30,000 nucleotides of DNA, taken from contig LR746267.1 of assembly GCA_902729315.2 (NCBI GenBank), forward strand, positions 2,112,501-2,142,500, given 5' to 3'. The notes beneath the pieces were generated by a model. The model saw only the letters and a list, made by a program, of their open reading frames with translations. It searched no databases and was not told where the DNA came from. Made by a program: the position numbers and the translations under genes. Within the stretch, counting starts at the first letter, position 1. Each line of letters opens with the position of its first letter. Below are positions 1 to 11,925 of this stretch, in pieces. Origin of the DNA: Spirodela intermedia (taxonomy: Eukaryota > Streptophyta > Magnoliopsida > Alismatales > Araceae).

Positions 1-942
1 TGTTCTGGTTTACTGCTGGGTCTGACACGCTTTTTATTGCTGGTCGCAGGTAGCAGACCACAACTTGGGATTTCTGTTGGATTTCATGGATCTTCATGGT
101 TTAGTCCTGCATTCAAGCTGGATCTAGTGAGATGTTTCTAGCCTCCATTTCTTAAAGTACTTCTTAATAACGGATTCCAGAGGATGAGAGTCCTGCTCCT
201 TGGTGATTTGATTTGGATGGGCATAAAGTTTTTAACGTGTTCATATCTCATACTAAGAAAAAGTAAAAGTTTTCATGAGTTCTAGGTTGAGATATTTACT
301 AAAGATATCTCTAATCAGCGAAGGCAATTCCAAATTGGATCCTATCCCAAAAACTTAGTGGCTTTTAAAGGTCATTGCAACAATATATCTCGATGATGTG
401 AGTTTGAGCTTCTGGGTGATGCACTTCTGATCTAAGCCTGATGTGATCGGAGAGATGGAGTTTAATAGGTGAGATGTGCGCCCAAACAGAGATGCCACTG
501 CAGTTGTCCTTCCAAATCAGCAATACGGCTGTTTTAAAGGTTAGTCTCCCTGTTGTTGATAAACAGAGCCATTTTGTTGTGAAATCTCCTATTGTTATTG
601 AAGATTCGAGCTGTAATGTTCTGTTTACGTGCTCCTAAATTTTAATAGCTTCAACCATTCTAATCACCATAACGAGCTTGTGATATACAGTGGTTGGTTC
701 CCTGCACATTTCCACAGAATGCATCTACTGTTTAAAGATAATTCCTCTGACAGGACTCTTGCCGGCTTTCATAGTGGATATTTCCGAACAGTGTTAGAAG
801 TGCGTCCTAGGAGATGTGATGAAAAGCTTCAATGCCTTCACTCTAATTATTTCCTGACCAACTTTAGTCTTGAAATTCCAATCCCATAGCGCTCTATAGT
901 CTCTATCTAGATCTACTAGATGCCAAAAAATAACACTTTGAA
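1..942. other. AT-rich sequence without a recognisable gene
   Basis: I see no conserved protein, RNA gene or repeat here. The longest open frame (plus, 629-889, 86 codons) resembles no family I know and has no convincing splice signals or codon bias. It could be intron or UTR of a gene beyond the left edge, but nothing shows this. Confidence 0.4.
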
Positions 943-1980
943 TGGGAGACCATATATGTGGAGACATTGATTGAGGGAGGCTTGAAACTCCTCCTTACTT
1001 TGTAAGCATAGGGTGTAAATTGTTTTGGATTCACAGGGTAATTCTTGTTCTATATCAGTGTGAGTAGGGATGGCTCTGGTCTCACAACTGGTTCCTCGAT
1101 GACTATCTATATTGTAGCAATTTATGGATCATTCTCTTACCACCTTAGCAACAAGGTGAGGTGGTTGATCTAAACTTCACTGAAGTCAATATCAATAGTT
1201 TACATTGAAGAGTCTTCCATGAAACTTTATATAATTATTGTACGATTTTCCTTCATTCTTCACTTCATTACTTGAAAGAGGCATCGCCGAATGTCAAATG
1301 AATGGTGGGCTTGGACATAAGTAACCTAGAACTTCATCCAGTAGCTTTAAATTCCTTTGAAAGACCAATATTTACACAATAGAGTCTCAGCCTTATAAGG
1401 TCATTTAGCAACAGATTTATGAAAATTTCTCTTTTTCTTGTTTGTCTGTGTCTTGGAAATTTTTCTCTTCCCTTGAAAGAATTCTTCCCCATTTACTGGC
1501 TCTTTCTGGGGTTTGAGCGTTAATTCAGTAATTTTCTTTTGTATTTTCTTACCAGGTTGCAAAACTTCAGAATAACGTTTTGTAGGTATGGCTGCTCTCT
1601 CTCTATATATATATGGATATGTAGCGAGAGAGGGATAGAGAGACTAACTTTATAATTTTCTATTCAAATGTGAAAGAAAATGAAAAGGATTTTTGAAAAA
1701 CTGCAAGAGAATTAGTATCTGTATCATTCACTTCAAGAGAAAAATATGGCTATCCTTTCCAGTAGAAGAAGACTTGATTTTTTTCCCCCCATCAAAAGAT
1801 TCCACTTTGGTCCAACCTTCTTGCAAAAAACATCTTGACAATTTTCCACTTTCTTGGACCTTTTATTGAATCATTTCTCTTTTAAGAAATAGATTAAGCC
1901 CATGATTCCCATGATTAAGCCCCTATTAGCAGCCTAAAAAATAGATGCCGGTTCTTTGGTAGAATGATCATGGATGATTT
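943..1980 (+). repeat. Direct duplication, copy A
   Basis: This stretch shares ordered blocks with 3085-4170. The blocks are the GGGAG-CCATATAT start (943), the 97-nt exon-like segment (1059-1155) with the following GTGAG..TTGATCTAAACTT, the CTTCATTACTTGAA-GAGGCAT block (about 1262) and the CATGATTAAGCCCCTAT..TAGAATGAT block (about 1908-1967). Spacing between blocks differs, so both copies carry indels. The offset of the best-matching part is about 2.15 kb. I infer an old local duplication interrupted by AT-rich insertion at 2.0-3.08 kb. Confidence 0.65.
1059..1155 (+). pseudogene. Exon-like 97-nt segment, copy A
   Basis: The segment is preceded by a pyrimidine-rich stretch ending in CAG and followed by AAG|GTGAGG, so it has the form of an internal exon. 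In the frame starting at the second base it reads 32 codons without a stop and includes IYIVAIYGSFSYHLSNK. The sister copy at 3213-3309 has the same length, frame and borders. I do not recognise the protein; the hydrophobic IYIVAIYGSF run suggests part of a membrane segment. No neighbouring exons were found, so it is most likely a captured or orphaned exon. Confidence 0.4.
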
Positions 1981-3084
1981 GTGACAAAATGATTAGAAAT
2001 GATGAGGAAGAATGATACTATTTGACTAAGTGTATGTTAAATGATTTTGACAAGTGAACACTAAGAATGATAAAATATGATAGCCCTCTCAAGAAAATAT
2101 ATCTTTATCTTGCAACAAGAATTTATTATTTATCTTCTCAAAGATATAAGAAAAATTGCATGTAAAGCAACACATATTATAATAGATCTAAATCATAGAT
2201 TCAATGGTATATGCATTGAGTGTAATTAGTTAATTTATGCATAAACCAAAAGAAAGACACTTATTTGTAGCTCGTAGAACATGACACAATGTAGAGGAAA
2301 AACCAGAGGAAGGTATTTTCTTTTAGAACAATACAACATATAGATGTCAATTATGTAGATTAACGCTAGGTTATTGCACCTTCTTTGATAGTAATCTTGT
2401 GATATGACATCAAGAAAAAAAACATGGTAACACAATCAAATGAAGATTATGAATTTTGAGTAATATCCCAATAAGTGTATGTGAACTACTTTTGTAAAAA
2501 TTATTTAGAAGATATGAAGTAAGTGTGATGAGTTTATTAACTATATTATGATAACAAGTCTATAATTAATATGATACATCATGTGGTATAATATGACTGT
2601 TCAAAATATATTGAGATTGATTGTCACTTTATCAAAGAAAAAACCTGAAAGTGGTTTAGTTTGTATGCCTTATTGTGTCAATATAGAATCAACTTTTAAA
2701 CATCCATACAAAAGGGTTGAGCTGTCTAACATTCAAGAATCTCATTTACATGTTGAGAATGAATAACATCTATTCTCTAGCTTGAGGGAAAATGTTGAAA
2801 CATAAGAAAGTGTCTTTTTTCTCTCTTACTTTTATTTATTGTAATTTTACTTTTCTTTTATTGTACCTCTATTTTTCAACTTTATTTGATTCAATCCAAC
2901 TTACTGGAAATTGACCCTACCCAATGTAAACCATTGATTTTGGTATAGAAAGACTAGACCTGATTTACCCTTAAGTGGATTGAATCATTCTTTCTTGCCT
3001 CCACTTGAGTCTCAAGAAGAAGGTGACTTAGGGTTCTTCCTTCTCCAATGTTTGGCTGAGAAACTCTCTTTCAACACTTTCAAA
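1981..3084. other. AT-rich interval between the two duplicated blocks
   Basis: The sequence is low in GC, with many short A/T runs and only short unlikely open frames on both strands (for example minus 2235-2435 and plus 2581-2766). No transposon protein, terminal repeat or RNA gene could be supported. Confidence 0.4.
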
Positions 3085-4170
3085 TGGGAGCCATATATAA
3101 GAAGCATACCATGAAGTATTGATTAAGAAGACTTGAAATCCCTTCTTCACATGACATTAAGGTTAATGCTTGCTGGATTCCCATGGTATTCTTGTTCTCT
3201 CTTTATCATCAGTGTACATAGGAATGATTCTATTCTTGCAATTTGTTCTTTGATGATTATCTATATCATAGCAATTTATGGATCATTCGCATACTGCCTT
3301 AGCAATAAGGTGAGATGTTGATCTAAACTTTATTTTAAAAAAGTCAATATCAATAATTTAAATTTTAAAAGGTAAAATTTCTTTGATGTCCATTGGAAAG
3401 ATAATCTTCCATCTTAAAAGGTCTTGTTTTTATTAAGGCTACTCCAATCCAATGCTTCATAACATTCAGTTTCATTTTTCCCTTAAACCTTCCTTTTAAT
3501 TGCTGACTATATTGAGTCTATATAAGAACATGAATTGATTGCATTGAATCATGTTTCTCCTTTCAATAGGATTCTATGGTTAATAATTACTTTCAGTTAT
3601 GATGTCATAGATAGAAAACGATAAGAGAATTTAAATAATTCAATTGTTGGCACAAGCAAGTTCAAGGTTACCTGTCAATTTTGTTCACGTCCTAAAGAAT
3701 TTAGGTAAAGATAGAGAGCATGAAAAGTGAGAGATTGAAGCATTGGAGTTTGAGCACTGTATATTTTATGTGCAACATAAATCATAAAAGTGTGAAATAA
3801 AAATAAAGTATATGCATTTATGATTTCTAAGTCCTATTAATGATGGTAATAATGGATTTCATGCTCAGCTATAATTTTCAAACTTACTTCCTTTGTCTCT
3901 ACATAAAGACCACCCACCCATTGGAGATACCTGAGCCTCATCAACCAAAGCCTTAGTACTTGAAGAATTTGTTCAGAATCTATGAAGAGTTTTCCATAAA
4001 GGTTTATGTATTTGTCATCTGATCTTCCTGCGTTCTTCGCTTCATTACTTGAAGAGGCATTGTTGAATGTCAAATGAACATTTCCTTTTTAAGACATTTT
4101 CATGATTAAGCCCCTATGAGGGTCATGAAAGAAAAGGCACCCATTCTTTGATAGAATGATGCAATGAGTT
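3085..4170 (+). repeat. Direct duplication, copy B
   Basis: This is the counterpart of 943-1980. It carries the exon-like segment (3213-3309), the AAGTCAATATCAATAATTTA block after it, the CTTCATTACTTGAAGAGGCAT block (about 4040) and the CATGATTAAGCCCCTATGAG..TTCTTTGATAGAATGAT block (about 4102-4163). Between the first two blocks it is some 600 nt longer than copy A, either by insertion here or by deletion there. Confidence 0.65.
3213..3309 (+). pseudogene. Exon-like 97-nt segment, copy B
   Basis: The borders are TTTATCATCAG| and AAG|GTGAGA, with the same 97-nt length and open frame as copy A. It reads ...IYIIAIYGSFAYCLSNK. Differences from copy A are mostly substitutions, several changing amino acids (for example DGSG to NDSI), while frame and splice borders stay intact. 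The protein family is not recognised. Confidence 0.4.
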
Positions 4171-5222
4171 TCTTTGGTTAGATTATAAGATCTTGCTCTT
4201 GAGCTTAAAGGTACTTCATTGTATTGTTGTTGGATTCACTTTACCCTATCTTTCAGCTTGTTACTACAATTTTATCCATATAATTAATGGGTTGTCTCCT
4301 GGGGCATTTTTCCTACATTTCATGAGGCCTCCATGAATGCTTGGAAGAAACTGCAGGTGCATCACTGGAGATTAGGCTGGGGCTGCCTACCCCTTAACAC
4401 TCTTTTACATATTCCCCGTATACTCGTTTAACTCAAGCCAACGCAGATGCTTGAGCTTCGTCTATCCCTTAATGCATCATCTTCTTCAATCTCCTCTGCA
4501 CAAGGCCCCTCTGAGAGAGAAGAGAGAGAGAGAAGGGTGGCGCTGTGACCATAACCCATCCGGGACTGATGTGGATGGAAGATGACGGTGGAGACACAGC
4601 TTTAGAGTGGAAACGGAGGGAGAGGTGTGCCCACCAAGTGGAGAAAACAGTTGTTCAGTATATAAGCAATAGCGACCAATGCACGATGCTAAATCGTTAC
4701 ACCATTCAAATCAAGCGAAGGGGAAGATAACATGGTGGAGGCCCCAGCCGCACTAATAATTCTGTCCTTTAGGACGGGCATATCGTCGAACAAAAGGCGG
4801 GCATAATGGGCCACCGGCCTCTGGCACATGGGGGGACCCTCCGCCGCCGTCCGACAACCCACAGGCAGCTGTCCCCCAGCAACACCTCACATGCTCCCCC
4901 CGCCGTCTTCGGGTGCAATCCTTTTCTATCCACAGTATCATGTATCCTGCGTTCCTCAACTGGGAAAGGGAAGAGAGCCCCATGACATCGCAAAAGTAGC
5001 AATCTTTACACGGACAAGGCCACAAACACACGAAGAGATTGGATGGTATGGATCGCGTTAGTCATGGGAAGAGATTACGGATAGTTTTAGGTTAAAGACG
5101 GCGTCTCCTTTATCTGGGTTTCTCTATTTCTCTTGTTCTTTCACTCTCTCTCTATCTCTCTAAGTCTCGCCCTCTGTGTTCCACTGGGTCCTCTCAGGGG
5201 GGGCGTAGAGAGAGGGAGAGAG
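4171..5222. other. Intergenic sequence downstream of the glycosylase gene
   Basis: No gene is seen. It includes a GA-rich simple repeat at about 4513-4535 and a CT-rich tract at about 5141-5163. The GC-rich part at 4750-5050 is open in several frames on both strands, which is a composition effect. The part next to 5222 probably contains the 3' UTR of the minus-strand glycosylase, but I could not place a poly(A) signal with confidence. Confidence 0.4.
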
Positions 5223-6225
5223 CTATGGAGTGGGGGCGGTGGGTGGGGTGGTGGCGGTAGCGGTGGTGGCGCAGTTGGGCTGGATTAATTGGCGGTGGCG
5301 TGGGCAGGAGAGAAGGTGGTCGTTGGTGAGGCCAGCCGCCTGCATGAAGGAGTGGATGACGGCGGAGCCGGCAAAGCGGAAGCCCCTGCGCACCATGTCC
5401 TTACTGATGGCCTCGGATTTGGAGGTCTTCACCGGAATATTCCGGCAGCTGCTGTACCGGGTGGAAATGGGCCGGTGGTTCACGAAGCCCCAGAAGTACT
5501 CATCCAGCGATCCGACCTCCTTCCTAACCTGCAAGTCCGTAGAAAACCTTAATCATTTCTCAGATAAAGAAAGACCAGTTCTTCGCTCTTCAGCGCCATT
5601 ACGACTAGCATTCTTTCCTTACAGCTCATAATTTCTATGAAGGAAAGAGGTCTGAAACTGCTGAATCTCATGCGTAAATACAAGTATCGTCGACGGTATT
5701 TCTATTACACGATGATTAGTTTCTGATTGAAATTTGCAAAATTCGGTTTGGAAGACGTATATCGATCGAGAGGGACAGAGCTCCTATTAATGCATGTTGT
5801 GCCGCTTTAAGAGACTACTTTATTCATGCACATGGAAATAAAAGCCAGAATGAGTAGTTTAATCCAGAAAAACCCGGTCAACGAGCGAATTTAGTTGAAA
5901 GGTTGCATGACAGCTGTGATAATCTGGTTTTTATAATCAGGCTCCTGTGGAGCGAGCCAGGGGCTTGTTCTCGCTCGTAAGGCTTGGGTCAATGGAAGCC
6001 TATTCTTTCAGAATAGAGATTTCTTGCGAATGAAGCTGTGGTAGAGAATGACGTAAACTAGGGAGAAGTCCCCTCAATTGACTTCTAATCTTAAAGTCAG
6101 AGATGGCGTATAGTTGGCCAGGCAGTGACGGGTCGGCTGTAAATAACGGCTCTCTTCATTAGCTTATCCTAGGTGTGCAAGATTCTATAGAAAGTCTTTG
6201 TCAAGAGAAGGTCTCAGACAGCTTT

Positions 6226-6268
<43 letters not shown>

Positions 6269-7436
6269 TTATCGAAAAAACCTCAAGTATGCAGTTAGCG
6301 TTGTCGACGACACTACGGACCCTCGCTATGTCCATCCTGAACCGGGAGCAGATAGCAGCCATCTGTTTCTCAGTGAACTTCGCCACCACCTCCGGATCGA
6401 ATCCCGCGAACGCTGATCTGTATGCATGCCAACGCTCTCAGAACCAACGCCATCTCCTACGAAGAAGGTACCCGGAGATAAAGATTCATGTTTTCCTCAT
6501 GATCAGTACCTGAAATCCTCCCGTTTCTTGAGGATGGTCGTCCAGTCTAATCCCACCTGAGCTCCGGCCATAACCATTAGTTCAAACAGCATTCTGCAGG
6601 GAAGAAAAATTTACGAATTTAGATAAGTTTTCTCTGGAAATCTAGACAAAAGAGGTCTTGTGACATCTGAAGAGCACACCTGTCATCATGGACGGGCACT
6701 CCCCATTCTTCGTCATGGTAGGCGACGTAGACGGGATCTGCTCGTCGAACAGGCGAAGATCAGCCAATAGAATTCTTGGGCCTGGTAGCTTAGTTCCTCC
6801 GATACAACCAAGATTGAAAGTACCTGAGTTGGACGTGATGAAGCTGCACCTCTTCTCATCCTGTGCTCCGCCCCCGGTGGCTTCAGTACGGGATGAGGAG
6901 GAGTCGACGGGAGAAATCTTTCCCGGGGCCCTGCCGTAGTGGGCAATCTTCATCTTCCTCTGCGCCCGAATGAACGTTGCCTGCTCCCTCTGCGCCGCCG
7001 CGATACTCCCCGGCGCCGCCGCCTTACCCTGCTGCGCCGGCAAGGACGGGATCGCGTGGACATGGGCACACGCCTGCGCAGATTTCTTCAAGCTCTTAAG
7101 CACGGCTGACGGCGAGACAGGCTTCTCGGCGCTTGAGTTGAGGCCTTTGGGATCGTCGCTCCTTCTGTGAACGGTTTTGGGCGTCTGGAGAGGTGGCCGG
7201 GATGTGATGACGACTTGGCCGCCATAATCGCAAGCTTCGACTTCCTCACTGGCCACGGAAATCGCAGGAGAGGCCGCAGCGTTCACCTTTAGGTCGTGGA
7301 GCTTCTTCATCGGACGGCCGGTTTCCCGGCCGATGACGACGCGGTTGCACGCCGGCTGAAGTACCCGTCGACCATCGATCTGGGCCACGGACTGCCCTGT
7401 GCCGGCTCTGTGAGCCTTCATGGTGGAGCTGCACAT
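5223..7436 (-). CDS. TAG: DNA-3-methyladenine glycosylase I (TAG family), five exons
   Basis: This is a base-excision-repair enzyme expected to remove 3-methyladenine from alkylated DNA. The coding exons are 7436-6824, 6737-6680, 6593-6510, 6417-6282 and 5528-5223. All introns are GT-AG, the phases agree, and the sum is 1197 nt for 398 residues. The start is the ATG of MCSSTMK, the usual opening of plant homologues. Residues 1-190 are the low-complexity basic N-terminal extension of plant members, including RRVLQPACNRV. The catalytic domain follows: RCSFITSNS at about 195-204, DPVYVAYHDEEWGVPVHDD in exon 2, MLFELMVMAGAQVG in exon 3, FDPEVVAKFTEKQ in exon 4, and GFVNHRPIS, VKTSKSEAISKDMVRRGFRF and TNDHLLSCPRH in exon 5. 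Cys197, His212, His368 and Cys372 match the zinc ligands known from the E. coli enzyme. The tail after residue 376 is Thr/Pro/Ala-rich. It appears intact and functional. Confidence 0.95.
6227..6266. repeat. (AG)20 microsatellite in glycosylase intron 4
   Basis: A perfect dinucleotide run of about 20 units. On the gene's sense strand it is a (CT)n tract starting about 15 nt after the intron 4 donor, which has the unusual context GAG|GTTTTTTC. It is likely polymorphic in length. Confidence 0.95.
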
Positions 7437-7584
7437 CTTCTGTCACGTATCTGTGGATCAGTCTTCTAGTGGAGGGGGAGGCGATGAGGAAGAAGATTAT
7501 GATGATGATGACGATGATGGAGCAAAAGAAGAAGGTTGGGTACAATGGTGAGTTAGAGATTGGGTGAGGAGGTCCCCGGGAGGC

Positions 7585-7592
7585 TTATATAC
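7585..7592 (-). promoter_or_regulatory. TATA box of the glycosylase gene
   Basis: TATATAAG on the minus strand lies about 150 nt upstream of the start codon, which would leave a 5' UTR of roughly 120 nt. A run of ten G on the plus strand (7602-7611) lies just upstream. Assigned by position and match only. Confidence 0.55.
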
Positions 7593-7859
7593 ATAGAATA
7601 CGGGGGGGGGGAGAGGTTGCAGGCGGGACCAGGAGGGCAGAATAAGAAAACGATATGTGAGGATTTGAAGAGCTGGAAATGGGGATGAAATGGAAAAGAA
7701 CGTGGAGTTGAACTCCGCCGTACGTAAAAGCCACTCGTGTGGGGAAGACCACGCTTCTCTGACCCTGCGTAGGGACGTGGGGAGAGGCCTGGCTAGGTGT
7801 TTCAGGAGAAGACAATACAGCGAGTAATCTTAATGGCGGCAGAGAATGTTGCCATCCGA

Positions 7860-8860
7860 GTTATTCCTGAACGTCACACGGCCTCGCTGATCTAAACTAA
7901 GCCTAGAGGATTTTTAGCAACATAATATATTGATAACCTAAAATTAATGACTAGATTTCTCGTTCTCATATCCTCAAAGCATGTTAAATTATGACTGAGG
8001 CCTTCTCCACTTGATTCATGAATACGTCGTCGGATATGCGCTCATGTCGAAGTCGCACGGTCTCTGGATCATGTTGAAATGAGCACGCTTACGTAGGTAA
8101 TGTAAAATCTTGTTATAAACCTCTGAAAACACTTAAATAACGAACGAGACCAAGTAATAACTTGATTCATAGATAAGTCAACGACGCCCAGGACATGTCC
8201 CTCTTCTCTACGGCACCCGGTCTGATGGTTCCTGCATAACGTAGGGCACATTTAGCAGTGCAAGGTTTCCTAGTTCATAGCTCATCAAAGCAGCCTCAAT
8301 GAATAAAAATGCAATCTTTACTAGTTTATGAACGAGCCGACAACATCGCGGACGTCCTCTTCATTGAGTTACAGTACCTCACGGATCAACTGAAAATTAA
8401 CGGAATGTTCAGTAATATCATAGAAAATTTTCTATCGGTAATCCCTTCAGAAACATTTTAAATTATGAAAGGGTGAGAAGTTTTTTGGATTTATAAATAA
8501 ACTGGTAGCACGGGACATGCCCTCTACGTCACATAGCCTCAAAGATCAAGTAAGTTAAGCTCCGAATTTTTCACACATTGAAGCATCTTGATTTAAGCAG
8601 AAGCCCCAATTCTTACAGTTTATTATGAGTAACCGTACCGGACACCCACTTCTCTACGTTACCCGGATAAAACTTTGGGATGTCTATCGGTATTAGATTC
8701 TGTAGTTTTATGTTCTTCAGAATATCTCGAATTATGAAAAAGCCCAGGGGCTTACTGCATTTATGAATAAGCCAATAATGCGCGATATGCCCTCTTTCCA
8801 ATGTTACAAGGCCTCATGGATCAAGCTAACAACGCGGAGTGTTTAGCAATGCATTATTAC
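7860..8860. repeat. Degenerate tandem repeat upstream of the glycosylase promoter
   Basis: A unit recurs about six times with strong divergence. Its core is CTTGATTCATGAATAAG, then a GCGGGACATGCCCTCT-like block, then a TACG..CACGGCCTCATGGATCAAG-like block. Unit starts are near 8012, 8161, 8325, 8489, 8617 and 8755, giving spacings of about 149, 164, 164, 128 and 138 nt, and a partial unit lies near 7867. No protein is encoded. It looks like an old local satellite. Confidence 0.65.
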
Positions 8861-8984
8861 GCTTTCTTAATCAAAACCCGTGGACACATCTTGAGAGCTT
8901 AAAAGATCCCATTTTTTATGGTACTTATAAGATTACGACGAAAGACAAGCCCACTTCATCTCCCACTCCATCTAACTTGTCAAG

Positions 8985-9690
8985 GTCGTGGACAAGGAAA
9001 GGCCCAGCCGAGCAACCCAATCATTCCTCTGCTTCTTTCTCGCTGGCTGGGAATCCCCTCACATGCCAATAGGCAAGAACCTGATGGGGAATCTGATGCG
9101 TGACATCTCCAGCACCGTCCCTCAAATTTCTCAGCACTTTCCACCCGTTCCCCACCCCCTCCGCTTCTCTTAGAAGCAACAGAGAAGGAAGGGAATAGAG
9201 AACCTCCCCCAACTCTTGCGCAGGATGACCCGATCTACGTCTGCTACGCCCTCCGGAGAGGAAGAAAAGAGGAAACTTCCAGTTGAGGCAATCAGAGGCA
9301 CAGCAAAGAGCGACGTTCTCCGAGTAAAGCGGGAACACGCCGTCCCACTCCGTCTCACTCAGTCCTTTTCTGGCACTACACATCAACCCGAGGAGATCGC
9401 CCCCCCCCTCACATGCGTTGTCTGACGTCCCGCCTACCGCGGAATCATCTTCTGGGGCACCTTTGGCTTCCTCTCGTTGCACCGTCGCAACCAGGGTGGA
9501 CTCCGGAAGCCTTCCGACGTTACCTGCTGACGAAGGATGCGATCCTTCTCCGGTTTCCCGCAATCCCAACTACCATAGCTCTGTTGTCTTCCATCCGAGG
9601 CGGGCTGGAATTATCGCCCTGCAGTTGCGACGTCGCCGTCAGGGCACCGGAACGCAGACGCTGTGATATATATTAGTGTCTAGTGATTCA
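8985..9690. other. GC-rich island with a long open frame but no recognised gene
   Basis: GC content rises sharply against AT-rich flanks. The minus strand is open from 9569 to 9021 (182 codons) but this frame starts at a non-ATG codon, has no motif I recognise and is rich in Gly, Ser and Arg, as expected from composition. Several plus frames are also partly open. It could be a decayed first exon or promoter region of a lost gene, or part of a transposon. Confidence 0.3.
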
Positions 9691-11550
9691 CTTCTATGTT
9701 TACTAATCCACAGGATGAAGCATCGGAGCCTGGGCATTACCGGTTTCTGCCATTAAACTGGTATCGAAGTCCGTTGGAATCTGACGGCGGCAACGAACGC
9801 CTAACGTATTTCTCACCTACAACACTTTTCCGAGGCTCTAACTATTCCAGCTGTCATGGAAGAAGTCAGGAACACAAAAAAATAATCATCGATATGAATA
9901 GTTTAAGTCTTGTTTATCAGTCGATGGAATATGATCCGGTAGCGTCTGGTGGGAATTAAAACAAAGGAGTGGTTGATTCGAAGCTGCATTATCAGCCCGG
10001 TAGGCCCCAATAGGCAACGTTGGATGCAGAACGTTTTAAGGGAGAGTACGATGTATCTTGCATATCCCTGTTATATTCATTTGCAAAGATGTCATTCATG
10101 CACGGATATGACGGTCCTGCGCTGTGACGAGCATCAGTCTCGGGATTTCAGCCGAAGTAGGTCAAAACCGGAAAGAGGCCTATGCAAAACCCACCCACCC
10201 TTCTTCGCTAAACGCTTTTACAAGCTTTGGGATGGCACCTCTAACTAAACCTGATCTGAAATGATAAACAGAATGAAAAAAAATATTTAAAACGAGAGAG
10301 AATTATGTCTCGTACTTTTGGAATGTTAATGAAACAAGTTTGCGGATGATTTCAATGGAGAGAGAGTCTTTTCAATGGGTTAATATGATTCAATCACCAA
10401 TGATCTGTCTGATAATCACGAGGTTAGGAGTCGTCTATTATAGAAATAATCCAAGTGTATCTTCTCCCCATTACGAATTCTCGGCAGTCCCCAGGATACA
10501 GCAAGATGTAATTAGCTCCTCCAAGGAGAAGATACGATTTACAAGCTGTGTTCCATAGGTCACTGTAGAAGAGATCCAAGGAGAAGGACATGCTCGAATT
10601 AAGGAAGAAAGTAGCTGAGAGTCGAGATAAAGTGAGAGGTGAGCTTTAGGTGAGAAAAAGGGGAGAATAGATTTAAGAGAGTGGATGCTTGACTCTGACT
10701 CAGGCTGTCAACCCTAATCTCATCTTTGTACTTATTCCTTAATACTCCGGACTAACAGAGCTAAGTTTCTAACAGAAGGCCTCCTGGGAGTGGTGACGTT
10801 TGCAAGGAAGGCGTTTGTTGATGCTTTCCAATAGACTAACCTTTCCATATCCCCCACCTCCAAACAAAATAATAGCAAAATAATACGGCGCAAGCACACT
10901 TGTCCAATAGGCCCAATAGGAACGACCACTTCGACGAACGAGACCCAACAGGTCCCCATCATCCCGAAGAGACCAAGGCCCTCTAGCCTTTAAAGGAAAG
11001 ACGACATTTCGAAAACTTCCAACTTTGGGAAGAAACATCAAGATGTGGATTGAACTATATATAGAAACTGCTTTTTCTTAGTCATCCTCTGCATCAGTGC
11101 TGCAGTAGGAAATATACATAGAAGCATGTAAACATGACCATCCAGGCAAATGGATGTTACTCTCCAAAAATTTGGCCTTCTTTGGTCCTAGATGAAATCT
11201 TTTGTTTAAATGTTTTCAACATATTAAAACACACGTATAATGATTAATACTATAGTGACAATATATCTGCATATCACATTGCTTAATTTAATCATAACAT
11301 GTTGAGTTACTAGGCAAAACATAATGTGTTTCCTTTGGAAACAAAAAAATTATTCACTTTACTACATTATTTGTGTAGTATTGACACCACTATTATATGT
11401 ATTAATGATACTACCAATGTGTAATAGATTCATCAAGAGGGTTTTGAAAAACAGTACGTTGGCCTCTCAATCTCTATGAGGATTGTTTGGATAACCTTGC
11501 TCAGAGCTCTATAAACCTTGTTGGATCCTCCAACAGTGCACAAGATCTTA
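9691..11550. other. Intergenic sequence without a supported gene
   Basis: Only short open frames occur. A TATATATAG match lies at about 11054-11062, and GA-rich stretches lie around 10600-10680. Some segments read like worn LTR sequence (for example a minus-strand TGTTAG start near 10780), but I found no matching second copy, so no element is called. Confidence 0.4.
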
Positions 11551-11579
11551 ATTTACTTATCAATTTATTTTTTTACTTT

Positions 11580-11925
11580 GGCTTTCTAATTTCTAAAAGT
11601 GTCAAACACCTCAAATTTATGTTTTAGAAAAAATCTAAACATTTCTAGAGAAGTTATTGATAAAAGGTAACAAAATAACAAGGCTTTTTTAATGAGGTGA
11701 CTAGAGATACACCCCCAATATCTAAATGCACATACTCAAGAATATTTTTACTTCTTCTCAAGGAAGTAATAAACTTGATCTTAAATTTATTTGTTAAGAA
11801 CACAAGGCCTACATAAATCAATTTTACATGATGTAATAAATTTTGATTGAATAATTATAACATCTTGTCCTCGCTCATACGATTGACCTAGCATGTCATA
11901 GCATAGTGGTATCTTCATTTTTGGA
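11580..11925 (-). pseudogene. Ty1-copia GAG-pre-integrase and integrase core remnant
   Basis: Near 11915-11870 the DNA reads like the LWHxRLGHMSERG motif of the GAG-pre-integrase domain, with two stops. Then follow NILEYVHLDIGG, matching the integrase Y-V-H-x-D-x-W-G block, PCYFVTF, and after a frameshift INNFSRNV, matching I-D-D-x-S-R-K. The conserved integrase Trp and Asp positions are partly lost. This is clear decay. Confidence 0.8.

Noticed and set aside
6688-7170. Plus-strand frames opposite glycosylase exon 1
   Set aside because: Antisense to the conserved N-terminal exon, with no family resemblance.
9021-9569. 182-codon minus-strand frame as a gene
   Set aside because: No ATG at its start, no domain, no splice partners, and composition alone can explain it. 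Kept only as part of the GC-rich island.
10560-11065. Possible second LTR of the copia remnant (TGTTAG start, TATA-like site)
   Set aside because: It does not resemble the LTR-like sequence at 13400-13697, and no primer-binding site or protein order supports it.
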